A stretch of DNA of 5,660 nt from Candidatus Heimdallarchaeota archaeon LC_2. GTDB lineage: Archaea; Asgardarchaeota; Heimdallarchaeia; Heimdallarchaeales; Kariarchaeaceae. Both the position numbers and the translations under genes were made by a program. Below, piece by piece: positions 1 through 4,532 of this stretch (within the stretch, counting starts at the first letter, position 1; every line of letters starts with the position of its first letter). The notes beneath the pieces were generated by a model, which did not search any database, had not been told where the DNA came from, and was given only the letters and a program-made list of their open reading frames with translations. The stretch covers positions 1 through 5,660 of the forward strand of contig MDVR01000124.1 in NCBI GenBank assembly GCA_001940725.1. Reading direction: 5' to 3'.

Positions 1-272
1 GGATGGGGTATCTCAGGAATATATTTCTTTGCGAATCGTTGAAGTGCTCGATTACTATCTGCCAAAATAGCATCGCTGAGCAGCAGTGTTGCCTGTTGGA
101 TACTTGTGGCAGTGATGGTTGTCATCATGAGCAGCAGTAAGCATATTTCCATCGGTACGGCATTACACCAGTTTTTAACTTTCTGGGGTATATTTTTGAT
201 AAATTCCGGTATGATACTCTGAATAAATCTATCTTTTAGCTTGAACTGATCAATTCTACTGTAAGTTTTCAT
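1..272 (-). CDS. Partial hypothetical protein, possible N-terminus of a transposase
   Basis: An open frame runs leftward from an ATG at 270-272 to the window edge: 90 codons, no stop, so the C-terminus is missing. The protein begins MKTYSRIDQFKLKD. A basic helical stretch follows, then a hydrophobic helix (about residues 39-56, AVPMEICLLLLMMTTIT), then a segment ending SNRALQRFAKKY. A helical N-terminal domain before a distal catalytic core is the usual plan of archaeal DDE transposases, but no catalytic motif lies inside the window, so the transposase reading is inference. GC is about 42-50%, clearly above the neighbouring intergenic DNA, which fits mobile DNA. An in-frame TAA at 303-305 limits any upstream extension to ten codons, and the ATG at 272 is the only good start. 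It could also be an unrelated hypothetical protein with a hydrophobic helix. Confidence 0.5.
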   Translation of the reverse strand, partial: MKTYSRIDQFKLKDRFIQSIIPEFIKNIPQKVKNWCNAVPMEICLLLLMMTTITATSIQQATLLLSDAILADSNRALQRFAKKYIPEIPH

Positions 273-354
273 ATCTGGAGATTCGCGATCTTCATAATAA
301 TTTTATGAAAAACTGTAATTTGAGGTTTAATTGAGAATATAAATCGATGCAAAG

Positions 355-375
355 ATCATTATCATCATTATCATC
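355..375. repeat. Short tandem repeat ATCATTATC x 2.3
   Basis: Two exact adjacent copies of ATCATTATC (355-363, 364-372) are followed by a partial third copy, ATC. The tract lies in non-coding DNA upstream of the leftward gene at 272. It may simply be a slippage product in AT-rich DNA, and no function is implied. Confidence 0.75.
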
Positions 376-420
376 TAGTGACTGGTTAATTAATGAACTA
401 ATAAGCAAAGACATTAACTG

Positions 421-429
421 GATCGATCG
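421..429. repeat. GATCGATCG palindromic motif, copy 1
   Basis: GATCGATCG in the 273-679 spacer contains the 6-bp palindrome CGATCG at 424-429. It is one of seven CGATCG copies in the window, all intergenic. The function is unknown; a protein-binding or methylation site is possible. Confidence 0.6.
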
Positions 430-659
430 ACAATACGCATTTCGAATAATTTTGAACATTGAAGCTTTGCCTATATTAAATTAGCAGAAATTAAAATTAT
501 GTTAATCAGAAAAAACTTGATTTACTTATATAGATTTGCCGTATCTATTATATTGTGAATATTGGGCGTCTTTAAATCTGAAGAAATGGCATTAATTTAT
601 TTTCTGTAATAGTAAAATCAATATTTAGTTTAAGCTTAAATTTTGTAAATTTCGTTTTC

Positions 660-677
660 AGATCCTGATATTGATCT
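660..677. repeat. GATC inverted repeat just downstream of the TPR gene
   Basis: AGATC (660-664) and GATCT (673-677) are perfect 5-bp arms around an 8-nt loop, two bases beyond the TPR stop codon at 680-682. On the minus strand this forms a small hairpin at the transcript's 3' end. No oligo-T tract follows on that strand, so it is a weak terminator candidate. Confidence 0.35.
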
Positions 678-679
678 TA

Positions 680-2275
680 CTATTGACTACCCAAATCGTC
701 TGAATCTTCATTATACTTGAATAGTTTAATCATAGTCGTTAAGTAATCTTCTAAGCGAGTATGTTTAATATTATCTTGTACTTTAGCACTTTTTTGTGCA
801 AGTTGTGCTATACGATCCATTTCAGATTGGAAGAGTTTCCTTTCATTTTCAACCTTATAAGATAATTTCTTCAAGTTCTGTTCAATTGTTATAATCGAAG
901 ATTGTTCCAATAGTTTTTCAGCTTTTGAAAAATCGAGTTTGATCATCGAAAATTTTGCTTCTAAAAGTAATGTTTCCACCACCAAGGTTTCGGAATTTTG
1001 AGTTAGTGCAATGTTTCGAATTTTTTGAATTATTCCTACAGCCTGTTGTAACACTTCGTCTTCCTCGTAATTTTTTAGTTCGACTAATAAAATCTCACAA
1101 AGATTTAACATAGCAAACACAGTCAATTCATGTATTGTACATAGATTAAACATAGAAAATACATACAGATTATCCTCATCAATAATTTGATCAGATATCT
1201 TTTCAAGGATTCGCTGCGAATCCACTTTGTATTTTACTCTTTTAGCTCTTTTAAATATTAAGGCATTGGCTAATTTGGTACGTAAATCTATAATTCTAGA
1301 ATTATTAACATTATTAAGTTCTTGCAGTTGGGCCAAGTATTTATTAGCCTGATCATTATTATCCATTTCTAATGATGTTAGTGTCAAATTAAACAAGTTA
1401 CATGAAGATTCCGTATTAGATCCAATCGTATTGGATTTAGCAAGAGCTTTTTTAAAATATTTAAGAGAAGTCTTCAATTCCCCTCTAACAAAAAACAATC
1501 TCCCTATTATTCTCAAATTATAAGCTGTAACGATATCGAATTTTTCTCTTTCACTAATTTCTAAACATTCCATATAAATTTTTAGACTAGTGTCTAAATT
1601 CCCACGCATGAGGTTGTCAAGTCCAATATATTGATTAGAAATTACAAAAGCACGCGTATAGCTAACTTGTTGACTAGCTTTCATACTTTTTTTAAGAAAT
1701 TTTAAAGCTGATTCAAAATTACCTTTTTTCTGAAGTATCTCACCAATTTTATTATATGCTTTTGCTATTCCATATTTATCACTTGCAGCTTGAAATGCTA
1801 CAACTGCTTGATTTAAATAATTTAGTGCGGATTCCAAATTCCCTTCAAATAGGGCATATGTTTTAGGTTCATCCCAAAAATAAATCATATATTCAAATTC
1901 ACCTTTGTTAAACAAATGTATTCCAATATATTCTTGGAGATCATCCTTTTCTAGGTGTGTAAATGATTGGAATAACTTCTCAGCTCTTGATAAGTATTGA
2001 TACGTTGCTTGTAGATCCGCATTTTCATTAAAACTACATCCGAACCAAATGGATAAGGAACAAAACTCAATCTTTCTTTGTTCCTCAGTACGACATTTAT
2101 CTAAAATTTGGTGAATTATGCTTAATGCACCATTTAAATCATGTTCTATATATAATATTCTACTTTTTAGCAACTTAACTTGTAAATTATCTGGATCAAC
2201 AAGTTTATCAATTTCTAACAATGCTTGTGAGTTATTACCATTGATTAATAAATTTTTGATATCTTGAAGAATCAT
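680..2275 (-). CDS. Tetratricopeptide repeat (TPR) protein, 531 aa
   Basis: This is probably a cytoplasmic helical scaffold for protein-protein contacts; no enzyme motif, signal peptide or membrane segment is seen. TPR-like helical pairs are clearest around residues 140-164 (EGNLESALNYLNQAV), 168-202 (YNKIGEILQKKGNFESALKF), 208-242, and 250-282 (IGRLFFVRGELKTSLKYFKK), with degenerate units near 15-60, 290-320 and 430-465. The alternating Gly-Asn/Glu turns and Ala-Leu packing residues are typical. Residues 365-400 carry a local repeat, VFSMFNLC then VFAMLNLC. The charged C-terminus (470-531) is probably helical or coiled-coil. HELTVFAMLNLCE followed by a further helical-repeat unit resembles TPR proteins I associate with Asgard archaea. 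The ATG at 2273-2275 has no Shine-Dalgarno sequence but a TATA-like box 31-41 bp upstream. The gene stands alone, so its partner is unknown. Confidence 0.9.
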   Translation of the reverse strand: MILQDIKNLLINGNNSQALLEIDKLVDPDNLQVKLLKSRILYIEHDLNGALSIIHQILDKCRTEEQRKIEFCSLSIWFGCSFNENADLQATYQYLSRAEKLFQSFTHLEKDDLQEYIGIHLFNKGEFEYMIYFWDEPKTYALFEGNLESALNYLNQAVVAFQAASDKYGIAKAYNKIGEILQKKGNFESALKFLKKSMKASQQVSYTRAFVISNQYIGLDNLMRGNLDTSLKIYMECLEISEREKFDIVTAYNLRIIGRLFFVRGELKTSLKYFKKALAKSNTIGSNTESSCNLFNLTLTSLEMDNNDQANKYLAQLQELNNVNNSRIIDLRTKLANALIFKRAKRVKYKVDSQRILEKISDQIIDEDNLYVFSMFNLCTIHELTVFAMLNLCEILLVELKNYEEDEVLQQAVGIIQKIRNIALTQNSETLVVETLLLEAKFSMIKLDFSKAEKLLEQSSIITIEQNLKKLSYKVENERKLFQSEMDRIAQLAQKSAKVQDNIKHTRLEDYLTTMIKLFKYNEDSDDLGSQ

Positions 2276-2305
2276 GAAAAGCTAATACTCATTTCAATAA
2301 AATGG

Positions 2306-2316
2306 TTTAAATTTAT
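2306..2316 (-). promoter_or_regulatory. TATA-like box for the TPR gene
   Basis: On the minus strand this reads ATAAATTTAAA, centred about 36 bp upstream of the ATG at 2275. The spacing suits an archaeal promoter with a short leader of roughly 10 nt. In DNA this AT-rich the match is only moderately informative. Confidence 0.4.
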
Positions 2317-2342
2317 GAATATTTTTAATGACTCTAATCAAT

Positions 2343-2361
2343 TTTTGCAGCAAATGCAAAA
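2343..2361. promoter_or_regulatory. Inverted repeat TTTTGCA-N5-TGCAAAA, possible operator
   Basis: Perfect 7-bp arms (2343-2349 and 2355-2361) surround GCAAA. The repeat lies 68-86 bp upstream of the TPR start codon and outside the TATA-like box, so a dimeric activator or other regulator could bind here. The binding factor is unknown. Confidence 0.4.
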
Positions 2362-2445
2362 TATGATGGTATTTTGTTTCACATATTGGGTTAAATAGAT
2401 CTAAATGTCCACTCGAATTTCGTTTTTAATTTTCAAACGAGAAAA

Positions 2446-2574
2446 ATGAGTATTTTCATTATTCTGTTGGCTCTTACATTTATGTTTTTCAAGCGATGTA
2501 GAAACTTCTTATTGTTTCCTTTAAAAAAATTAGATTACATGACATTTTCATGGATGAACGAGATATTGTTTTGA
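2446..2574 (+). CDS. Possible 42-residue small membrane peptide
   Basis: A plus-strand frame starts at the ATG 2446-2448 and ends at TGA 2572-2574. The product begins MSIFIILLALTFMFF, which would make a single short membrane helix, then has a basic KRCR and a hydrophobic/basic tail. No convincing Shine-Dalgarno or TATA box was assigned. In AT-rich DNA, T-rich frames encode hydrophobic residues by chance, so this may be spurious. It is listed because the frame is open and the spacer has no other gene. Confidence 0.15.
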   Translation: MSIFIILLALTFMFFKRCRNFLLFPLKKLDYMTFSWMNEILF

Positions 2575-2628
2575 ATACTCAATCATATTGATAATAAAGT
2601 TATTTCTGATTATTCAATTCAATCTGTA

Positions 2629-2645
2629 TATAGCCTTAAGCTATA
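2629..2645. repeat. Small hairpin TATAGC-N5-GCTATA
   Basis: Perfect 6-bp arms (2629-2634, 2640-2645) lie 16 bp past the stop of the H-NOX-like gene. On that gene's strand no T run follows. It may stabilise the transcript end or may be chance. Confidence 0.35.
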
Positions 2646-2648
2646 ATT

Positions 2649-2661
2649 CGATCGTCGATCG
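2649..2661. repeat. Double CGATCG motif (CGATCG-T-CGATCG), copies 2 and 3
   Basis: Two CGATCG palindromes separated by one base sit immediately next to the stop codon (2662-2664) of the minus-strand gene. As a unit they form a 13-bp palindrome around a central T. This is the densest instance of the intergenic CGATCG motif. Confidence 0.65.
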
Positions 2662-3003
2662 TTAGGATAAATACTCCCCAAAATCATGTAAAATCTCACC
2701 TATTTGGATATTGAAGAATTCAGCAGTTAAATTGATTATTCCTTGAAAAATTGCTTCACCATAAGTTCCTATCCAATGATTAAAAAATCTAGAAAACTGT
2801 TTCTTTTCTAGAAGTGATTCCCATTTTGAAATACCATATGTCTGGATTATATAATATTTGTAATTATAAATCAACGGATATCGTTGATAATTTTCTTCAT
2901 CTATTGTAGAAATGACCGTTCCAATAGGTTCATTCATTTTTAATAGACCGTGTTCTGTGGACATACTTGATCCTTGCAGGTTTGATAGTTCTCTAACAGC
3001 CAT
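2662..3003 (-). CDS. H-NOX/HNOB-like half-domain protein, 113 aa
   Basis: Residues about 43-113 resemble the first helical part of heme NO-binding domains: an opening PLIYNYKYYIIQTYG, then ISKWESLLEKKQF, a TYGEAIFQGIINL helix, FFNIQIGEIL, and a final DFGEYLS. The family pattern recalled is YG...W..(I/L)L....F.....Y....F..I......L.I...E.L..FGEY. Full H-NOX domains are about 180 residues, and the heme-ligating His comes after this point. The protein stops right after FGEYLS, so heme binding as in the family is not expected unless a partner supplies the rest. Residues 1-40 are an unrelated polar leader. The start at 3001-3003 is supported by AAGGGG eight bases upstream; M14 is an alternative. 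Its promoter region faces the orphan gene at 3371. It may be a decayed or minimal sensor; homology is by eye only. Confidence 0.65.
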   Translation of the reverse strand: MAVRELSNLQGSSMSTEHGLLKMNEPIGTVISTIDEENYQRYPLIYNYKYYIIQTYGISKWESLLEKKQFSRFFNHWIGTYGEAIFQGIINLTAEFFNIQIGEILHDFGEYLS

Positions 3004-3011
3004 TTTTTATT

Positions 3012-3017
3012 CCCCTT
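3012..3017 (-). promoter_or_regulatory. Shine-Dalgarno-like AAGGGG
   Basis: On the minus strand AAGGGG lies 8 nt before the ATG at 3003, with suitable spacing. The complementarity to an archaeal anti-SD is partial. It favours the 3003 start over the internal methionine at residue 14, and hints that this gene has a leader, unlike the divergent gene at 3371. Confidence 0.45.
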
Positions 3018-3038
3018 AAATCCGACGACAAATACATG

Positions 3039-3069
3039 CTGAATAATAAGTTATCATTTGATTATTCAG
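3039..3069. promoter_or_regulatory. 9-bp inverted repeat CTGAATAAT-N13-ATTATTCAG, possible operator
   Basis: The arms at 3039-3047 and 3061-3069 are perfectly complementary. On the minus strand the proximal arm overlaps CTTATTATTC (3041-3050), the best-placed TATA-like sequence for the gene starting at 3003. A regulator bound here could block TBP, so an autorepressor-type site is plausible but unproven. Confidence 0.45.
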
Positions 3070-3092
3070 TTATATTTGATTAGTCAGTATAT
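3057..3092. repeat. Tandem near-repeats TTTGATTATTCAGTTATA / TTTGATTAGTCAGTATAT
   Basis: Two adjacent 18-bp units (3057-3074, 3075-3092) share TTTGATTA-TCAGT. A third related word, TGATCATTCAGT, occurs at 3282-3293 inside a small palindrome (ACTGA-TCAT-TCAGT, 3280-3293). Repeated words of this kind around divergent promoters often mark binding sites for one regulator; that role is inferred. Confidence 0.5.
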
Positions 3093-3130
3093 TACTAACT
3101 ACTGTAATCATATATAAATAGTGAGATTGG

Positions 3131-3154
3131 TGAAAGATGATTCGATCATCTTCA
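3131..3154. repeat. Bulged hairpin around TCG loop
   Basis: TGAAAGATGAT (3131-3141) pairs with ATCATCTTCA (3145-3154) across a 3-base TCG loop, with a single extra A as a bulge. It lies midway between the divergent starts and could be a DNA palindrome for a dimeric protein or an RNA stem in an upstream transcript. Confidence 0.5.
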
Positions 3155-3161
3155 AACCCTA

Positions 3162-3170
3162 GATCGATCG
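3162..3170. repeat. GATCGATCG palindromic motif, copy 4
   Basis: GATCGATCG with CGATCG at 3165-3170, eight bases past the 3131-3154 hairpin. It is one of two copies in this divergent spacer. Confidence 0.6.
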
Positions 3171-3243
3171 AAATAAAAATGAAGAAGTTAAAATAAATGA
3201 ATTGCTATTTAATTAAATGATTGACTGAACTTGAGACAAACCA

Positions 3244-3252
3244 GATCGATCG
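3244..3252. repeat. GATCGATCG palindromic motif, copy 5
   Basis: GATCGATCG with CGATCG at 3247-3252, overlapping the start of the 18-bp direct repeat at 3250. Outer arms AACCA (3239-3243) and TGGTT (3262-3266) are complementary and could enclose the motif in a stem-loop. Confidence 0.6.
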
Positions 3253-3267
3253 GTACAGAAATGGTTG
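3250..3267 (+). repeat. 18-bp direct repeat, left copy
   Basis: TCGGTACAGAAATGGTTG matches TCGGTACGGAAATGGGTG at 4239-4256 in 16 of 18 positions. The two copies flank the orphan gene 3371-4201 in the same orientation. They may be remnants of an insertion boundary, recombination sites or binding sites for one protein. Confidence 0.5.
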
Positions 3268-3307
3268 AAATAGATGAGAACTGATCATTCAGTATGTTTA
3301 AAGGATG

Positions 3308-3330
3308 ATTGATCCTGAAATTAGATCAAT
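3308..3330 (+). promoter_or_regulatory. ATTGATC-N9-GATCAAT inverted repeat upstream of TATA box
   Basis: Perfect 7-bp arms at 3308-3314 and 3324-3330 end 8 bp before the TATA box of the plus-strand gene, where an archaeal activator or TFB-recruiting factor would sit. A T6 run (3332-3337) follows at once, so it could instead be a terminator for transcripts arriving from upstream. I cannot choose between the two. Confidence 0.4.
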
Positions 3331-3338
3331 ATTTTTTG

Positions 3339-3348
3339 TTTATATAAT
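3339..3348 (+). promoter_or_regulatory. TATA box for the 3371 gene
   Basis: TTTATATAAT lies 23-32 bp upstream of the ATG at 3371. This spacing puts transcription start at or next to the start codon, and there is no Shine-Dalgarno sequence, so the mRNA is probably leaderless. It is the best TATA box in the window. Confidence 0.6.
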
Positions 3349-3370
3349 TTTCAAATCTTTCTATTAGTAT

Positions 3371-4201
3371 ATGAAAACAGACTATTCTTGCATATCCCTA
3401 AAATATAGTTTTCCATTTGAGGAATTACTTAAGTTAAACAAAGATATTACACTAAAAGATGATTACATCTTGCATGGCGTGGTGATAAATGCATTATGGA
3501 ATTATTATCCTGAAGAAAGCTATTCATATCTTCAACAATTAATATTAACCAATCAGTATGATCGAACTCTTATCAGATTTATTTTTGGATTGGATTATTT
3601 TATCCGACGAAGTGTTAAGAATAGATATCAGAAATACATGCCGGAAAAAGAACTAAGGAAAGAAAAAAACAATTTGTCAGCACAATATCTGGAACTGGTG
3701 GATCAAATCAGGGTCGATAATGAGACTTTAGGGAGATTTGATTTCAATCCCAAAGCTGATAATATTGTAGTTCAGTTATTCAAGGATGCAAAAGTAATTG
3801 CAGATCAAGTTAGTAGTAAGAAAATCAAGGTTGATTATCTGGGAGAATTATTCTGGATGGAAGGGCTGTTGATCGCAACTTGGGATTATATAAGAATAAG
3901 GAAAAAAAAATTCAAGAAAATGGATCGTTATTTGAAACGTTATATTTTTGCATATGCTGGCAATGAAAATCTGGATGAGCAAACAAGGGATATGCTCACA
4001 TGGGAATACTCGGAAGAATCATTTAAAATGCTAGATTCGTTGGAATTCAGATATATCCAATTTATAGATAGTACTTGGGATTTGGTATTTAAATTGATCA
4101 GGCGATTATTTGGAAGGGGAAGAAGTGAACAGGAGAAGAAGTTGGAAAAATTACGTAAATTGATTGATTTTGAAACAGATATATCATTCCAAATGCAGTA
4201 A
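3371..4201 (+). CDS. Orphan basic helical protein, 276 aa
   Basis: I do not recognise this protein. It is predicted mostly helical and soluble; no signal peptide, convincing membrane helix, Walker motif, Cys/His cluster or HEPN RxxxxH motif is visible. Aromatic residues are abundant (LHGVVINALWNYYPEESYSY near 34-53, FIFGLDYFIRR at 70-80). A central segment, VDYLGELFWMEGLLIATWDY (154-173), is followed by a strongly basic stretch (175-190, IRKKKFKKMDRYLKR), and a second basic patch (241-251, KLIRRLFGRGR) precedes an amphipathic C-terminal helix. The basic patches could contact nucleic acid or membrane surface; that is inference. The ATG is the first possible start, because an in-frame TAG lies at 3365-3367. 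It is transcribed away from the H-NOX-like gene and flanked by 18-bp direct repeats. Reality of the gene is well supported by length and promoter. Confidence 0.8.
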   Translation: MKTDYSCISLKYSFPFEELLKLNKDITLKDDYILHGVVINALWNYYPEESYSYLQQLILTNQYDRTLIRFIFGLDYFIRRSVKNRYQKYMPEKELRKEKNNLSAQYLELVDQIRVDNETLGRFDFNPKADNIVVQLFKDAKVIADQVSSKKIKVDYLGELFWMEGLLIATWDYIRIRKKKFKKMDRYLKRYIFAYAGNENLDEQTRDMLTWEYSEESFKMLDSLEFRYIQFIDSTWDLVFKLIRRLFGRGRSEQEKKLEKLRKLIDFETDISFQMQ

Positions 4202-4238
4202 GAGATCATATCAACATTCTTAATCGAAAGTAAATATG

Positions 4239-4256
4239 TCGGTACGGAAATGGGTG
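4239..4256 (+). repeat. 18-bp direct repeat, right copy
   Basis: TCGGTACGGAAATGGGTG, 16/18 identical to 3250-3267 and in the same orientation, starts 38 bp after the orphan gene's stop codon. The similarity does not extend into the flanks. Confidence 0.5.
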
Positions 4257-4322
4257 GCAATGTCATAATTCGAAACTACAAATCATATTATCATCAAAAG
4301 AAAATTGTAATGGAATATACCT

Positions 4323-4338
4323 ATCGATCGAATCGATT
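4323..4338. repeat. ATCGATCG motif, copy 6, with adjacent AATCGATT palindrome
   Basis: ATCGATCG (CGATCG at 4325-4330) abuts the 8-bp palindrome AATCGATT (4331-4338), giving two self-complementary words side by side in the convergent spacer. Confidence 0.6.
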
Positions 4339-4386
4339 GATTCTGAGTGAATTTGGATCTATCTCATTTCTTTAAATAACATTCAA

Positions 4387-4430
4387 GGCCTCATTAGATA
4401 TGGTGTCTAATGTTGAGACCAACCATTAGA
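4387..4430 (+). repeat. Competing hairpins built from CATTAGA / TCTAATG / CATTAGA
   Basis: CATTAGA (4392-4398) pairs perfectly with TCTAATG (4406-4412) across a 7-nt loop. A second CATTAGA (4424-4430) can pair with the same middle arm, and TGGTGTC with GAGACCA (4401-4407, 4415-4421) offers a third, imperfect stem. The options exclude one another, as in RNA switches, but the ligand, if any, and the function are unknown. Confidence 0.45.
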
Positions 4431-4493
4431 ATCATAAAGAATCTAGAGAATGTGTGAATAGGCTATAGTAAGAATCATTAAAGAAATTATAAA

Positions 4494-4527
4494 TATTTTT
4501 TTAGATTATTTATTTTATTTTTTGATT
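4494..4527 (+). terminator. Oligo-T transcription terminator
   Basis: The plus strand carries T7 (4496-4502) and then TTTATTTTATTTTTT through 4523. Archaeal RNA polymerase terminates at such T-rich non-template tracts without needing a hairpin. It would end transcripts of the orphan gene about 300 nt after the stop codon, just before the convergent gene's 3' end. Confidence 0.5.
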
Positions 4528-4532
4528 TGGCT

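Larger units (their letters stand above)
273..679. other. Intergenic region, 407 bp, no gene seen
   Basis: This AT-rich spacer separates the start of the leftward gene at 272 from the 3' end of the TPR gene at 680. It holds a 9-bp tandem repeat (355-375), one copy of the GATCGATCG palindrome (421-429) and a weak GATC hairpin just after the TPR stop. The longest ATG-initiated plus-strand frame I followed (from 499) encodes only 19 residues and has no supporting signal. If the left gene is a transposase, its terminal inverted repeat should lie somewhere here, but I could not identify one. Confidence 0.6.
2276..2661. other. Intergenic region, 386 bp, TPR promoter side
   Basis: This spacer lies between the TPR gene start and the 3' end of the H-NOX-like gene, both on the minus strand. 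It holds the TPR promoter, a 7-bp inverted repeat (2343-2361), a 42-codon plus-strand frame with a hydrophobic start (2446-2574), a small hairpin (2629-2645) and a double CGATCG motif (2649-2661). Translating downstream of the stop at 2662 in all three minus frames gives early stops and no continuation of the H-NOX-like domain. Confidence 0.6.
3004..3370. other. Divergent intergenic control region, 367 bp
   Basis: This region separates two divergent genes and is unusually rich in structure. It holds the Shine-Dalgarno and TATA region of the minus gene, a 9-bp inverted repeat overlapping it, three variants of a TGATTATTCAGT-like word, a bulged GATGAT hairpin, two GATCGATCG copies, one member of an 18-bp direct repeat pair, a GATC inverted repeat and the TATA box of the plus gene. 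No gene is seen inside. Confidence 0.7.
4202..4532. other. Convergent spacer, 331 bp, structured 3' region
   Basis: This DNA separates the convergent ends of the orphan gene and the pilin-like gene. It holds the right copy of the 18-bp direct repeat, one ATCGATCG motif, a set of competing hairpins and a strong T tract. No convincing gene is seen. The plus-strand transcript probably runs through to the T tract, giving a long structured 3' UTR, unless a separate small RNA starts here. Confidence 0.55.

Noticed and set aside
355..375. Tandem ATCATTATC units as a possible CRISPR or iteron array
   Set aside because: Only 2.3 copies of 9 bp with no spacers; far too short for CRISPR, and a replication iteron array would need more copies plus an initiator gene.
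499..558. 19-codon plus-strand frame starting MLIRKNLIYLY
   Set aside because: Too short, with no ribosome site or promoter, and typical of chance frames in AT-rich DNA.
2315..2398. 27-codon plus-strand frame MNIFNDSNQFLQQMQ
   Set aside because: It overlaps the TPR promoter on the opposite strand and has no supporting signal.
2400..2661. Frameshifted remainder of the H-NOX-like domain downstream of its stop
   Set aside because: All three minus frames past 2662 meet stops within about 15 codons and give no sequence resembling the second half of the domain.
3004..3370. Repeat-rich divergent spacer as a replication origin
   Set aside because: No Orc1/Cdc6 gene is adjacent and no origin recognition box pattern is evident; divergent promoter control explains the position better.
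3940..4266. 108-codon open frame on the minus strand
   Set aside because: It lies almost wholly antisense to the orphan gene 3371-4201, has a Ser/Asn-rich composition without domain pattern, and lacks a promoter or ribosome site. It is a shadow frame.
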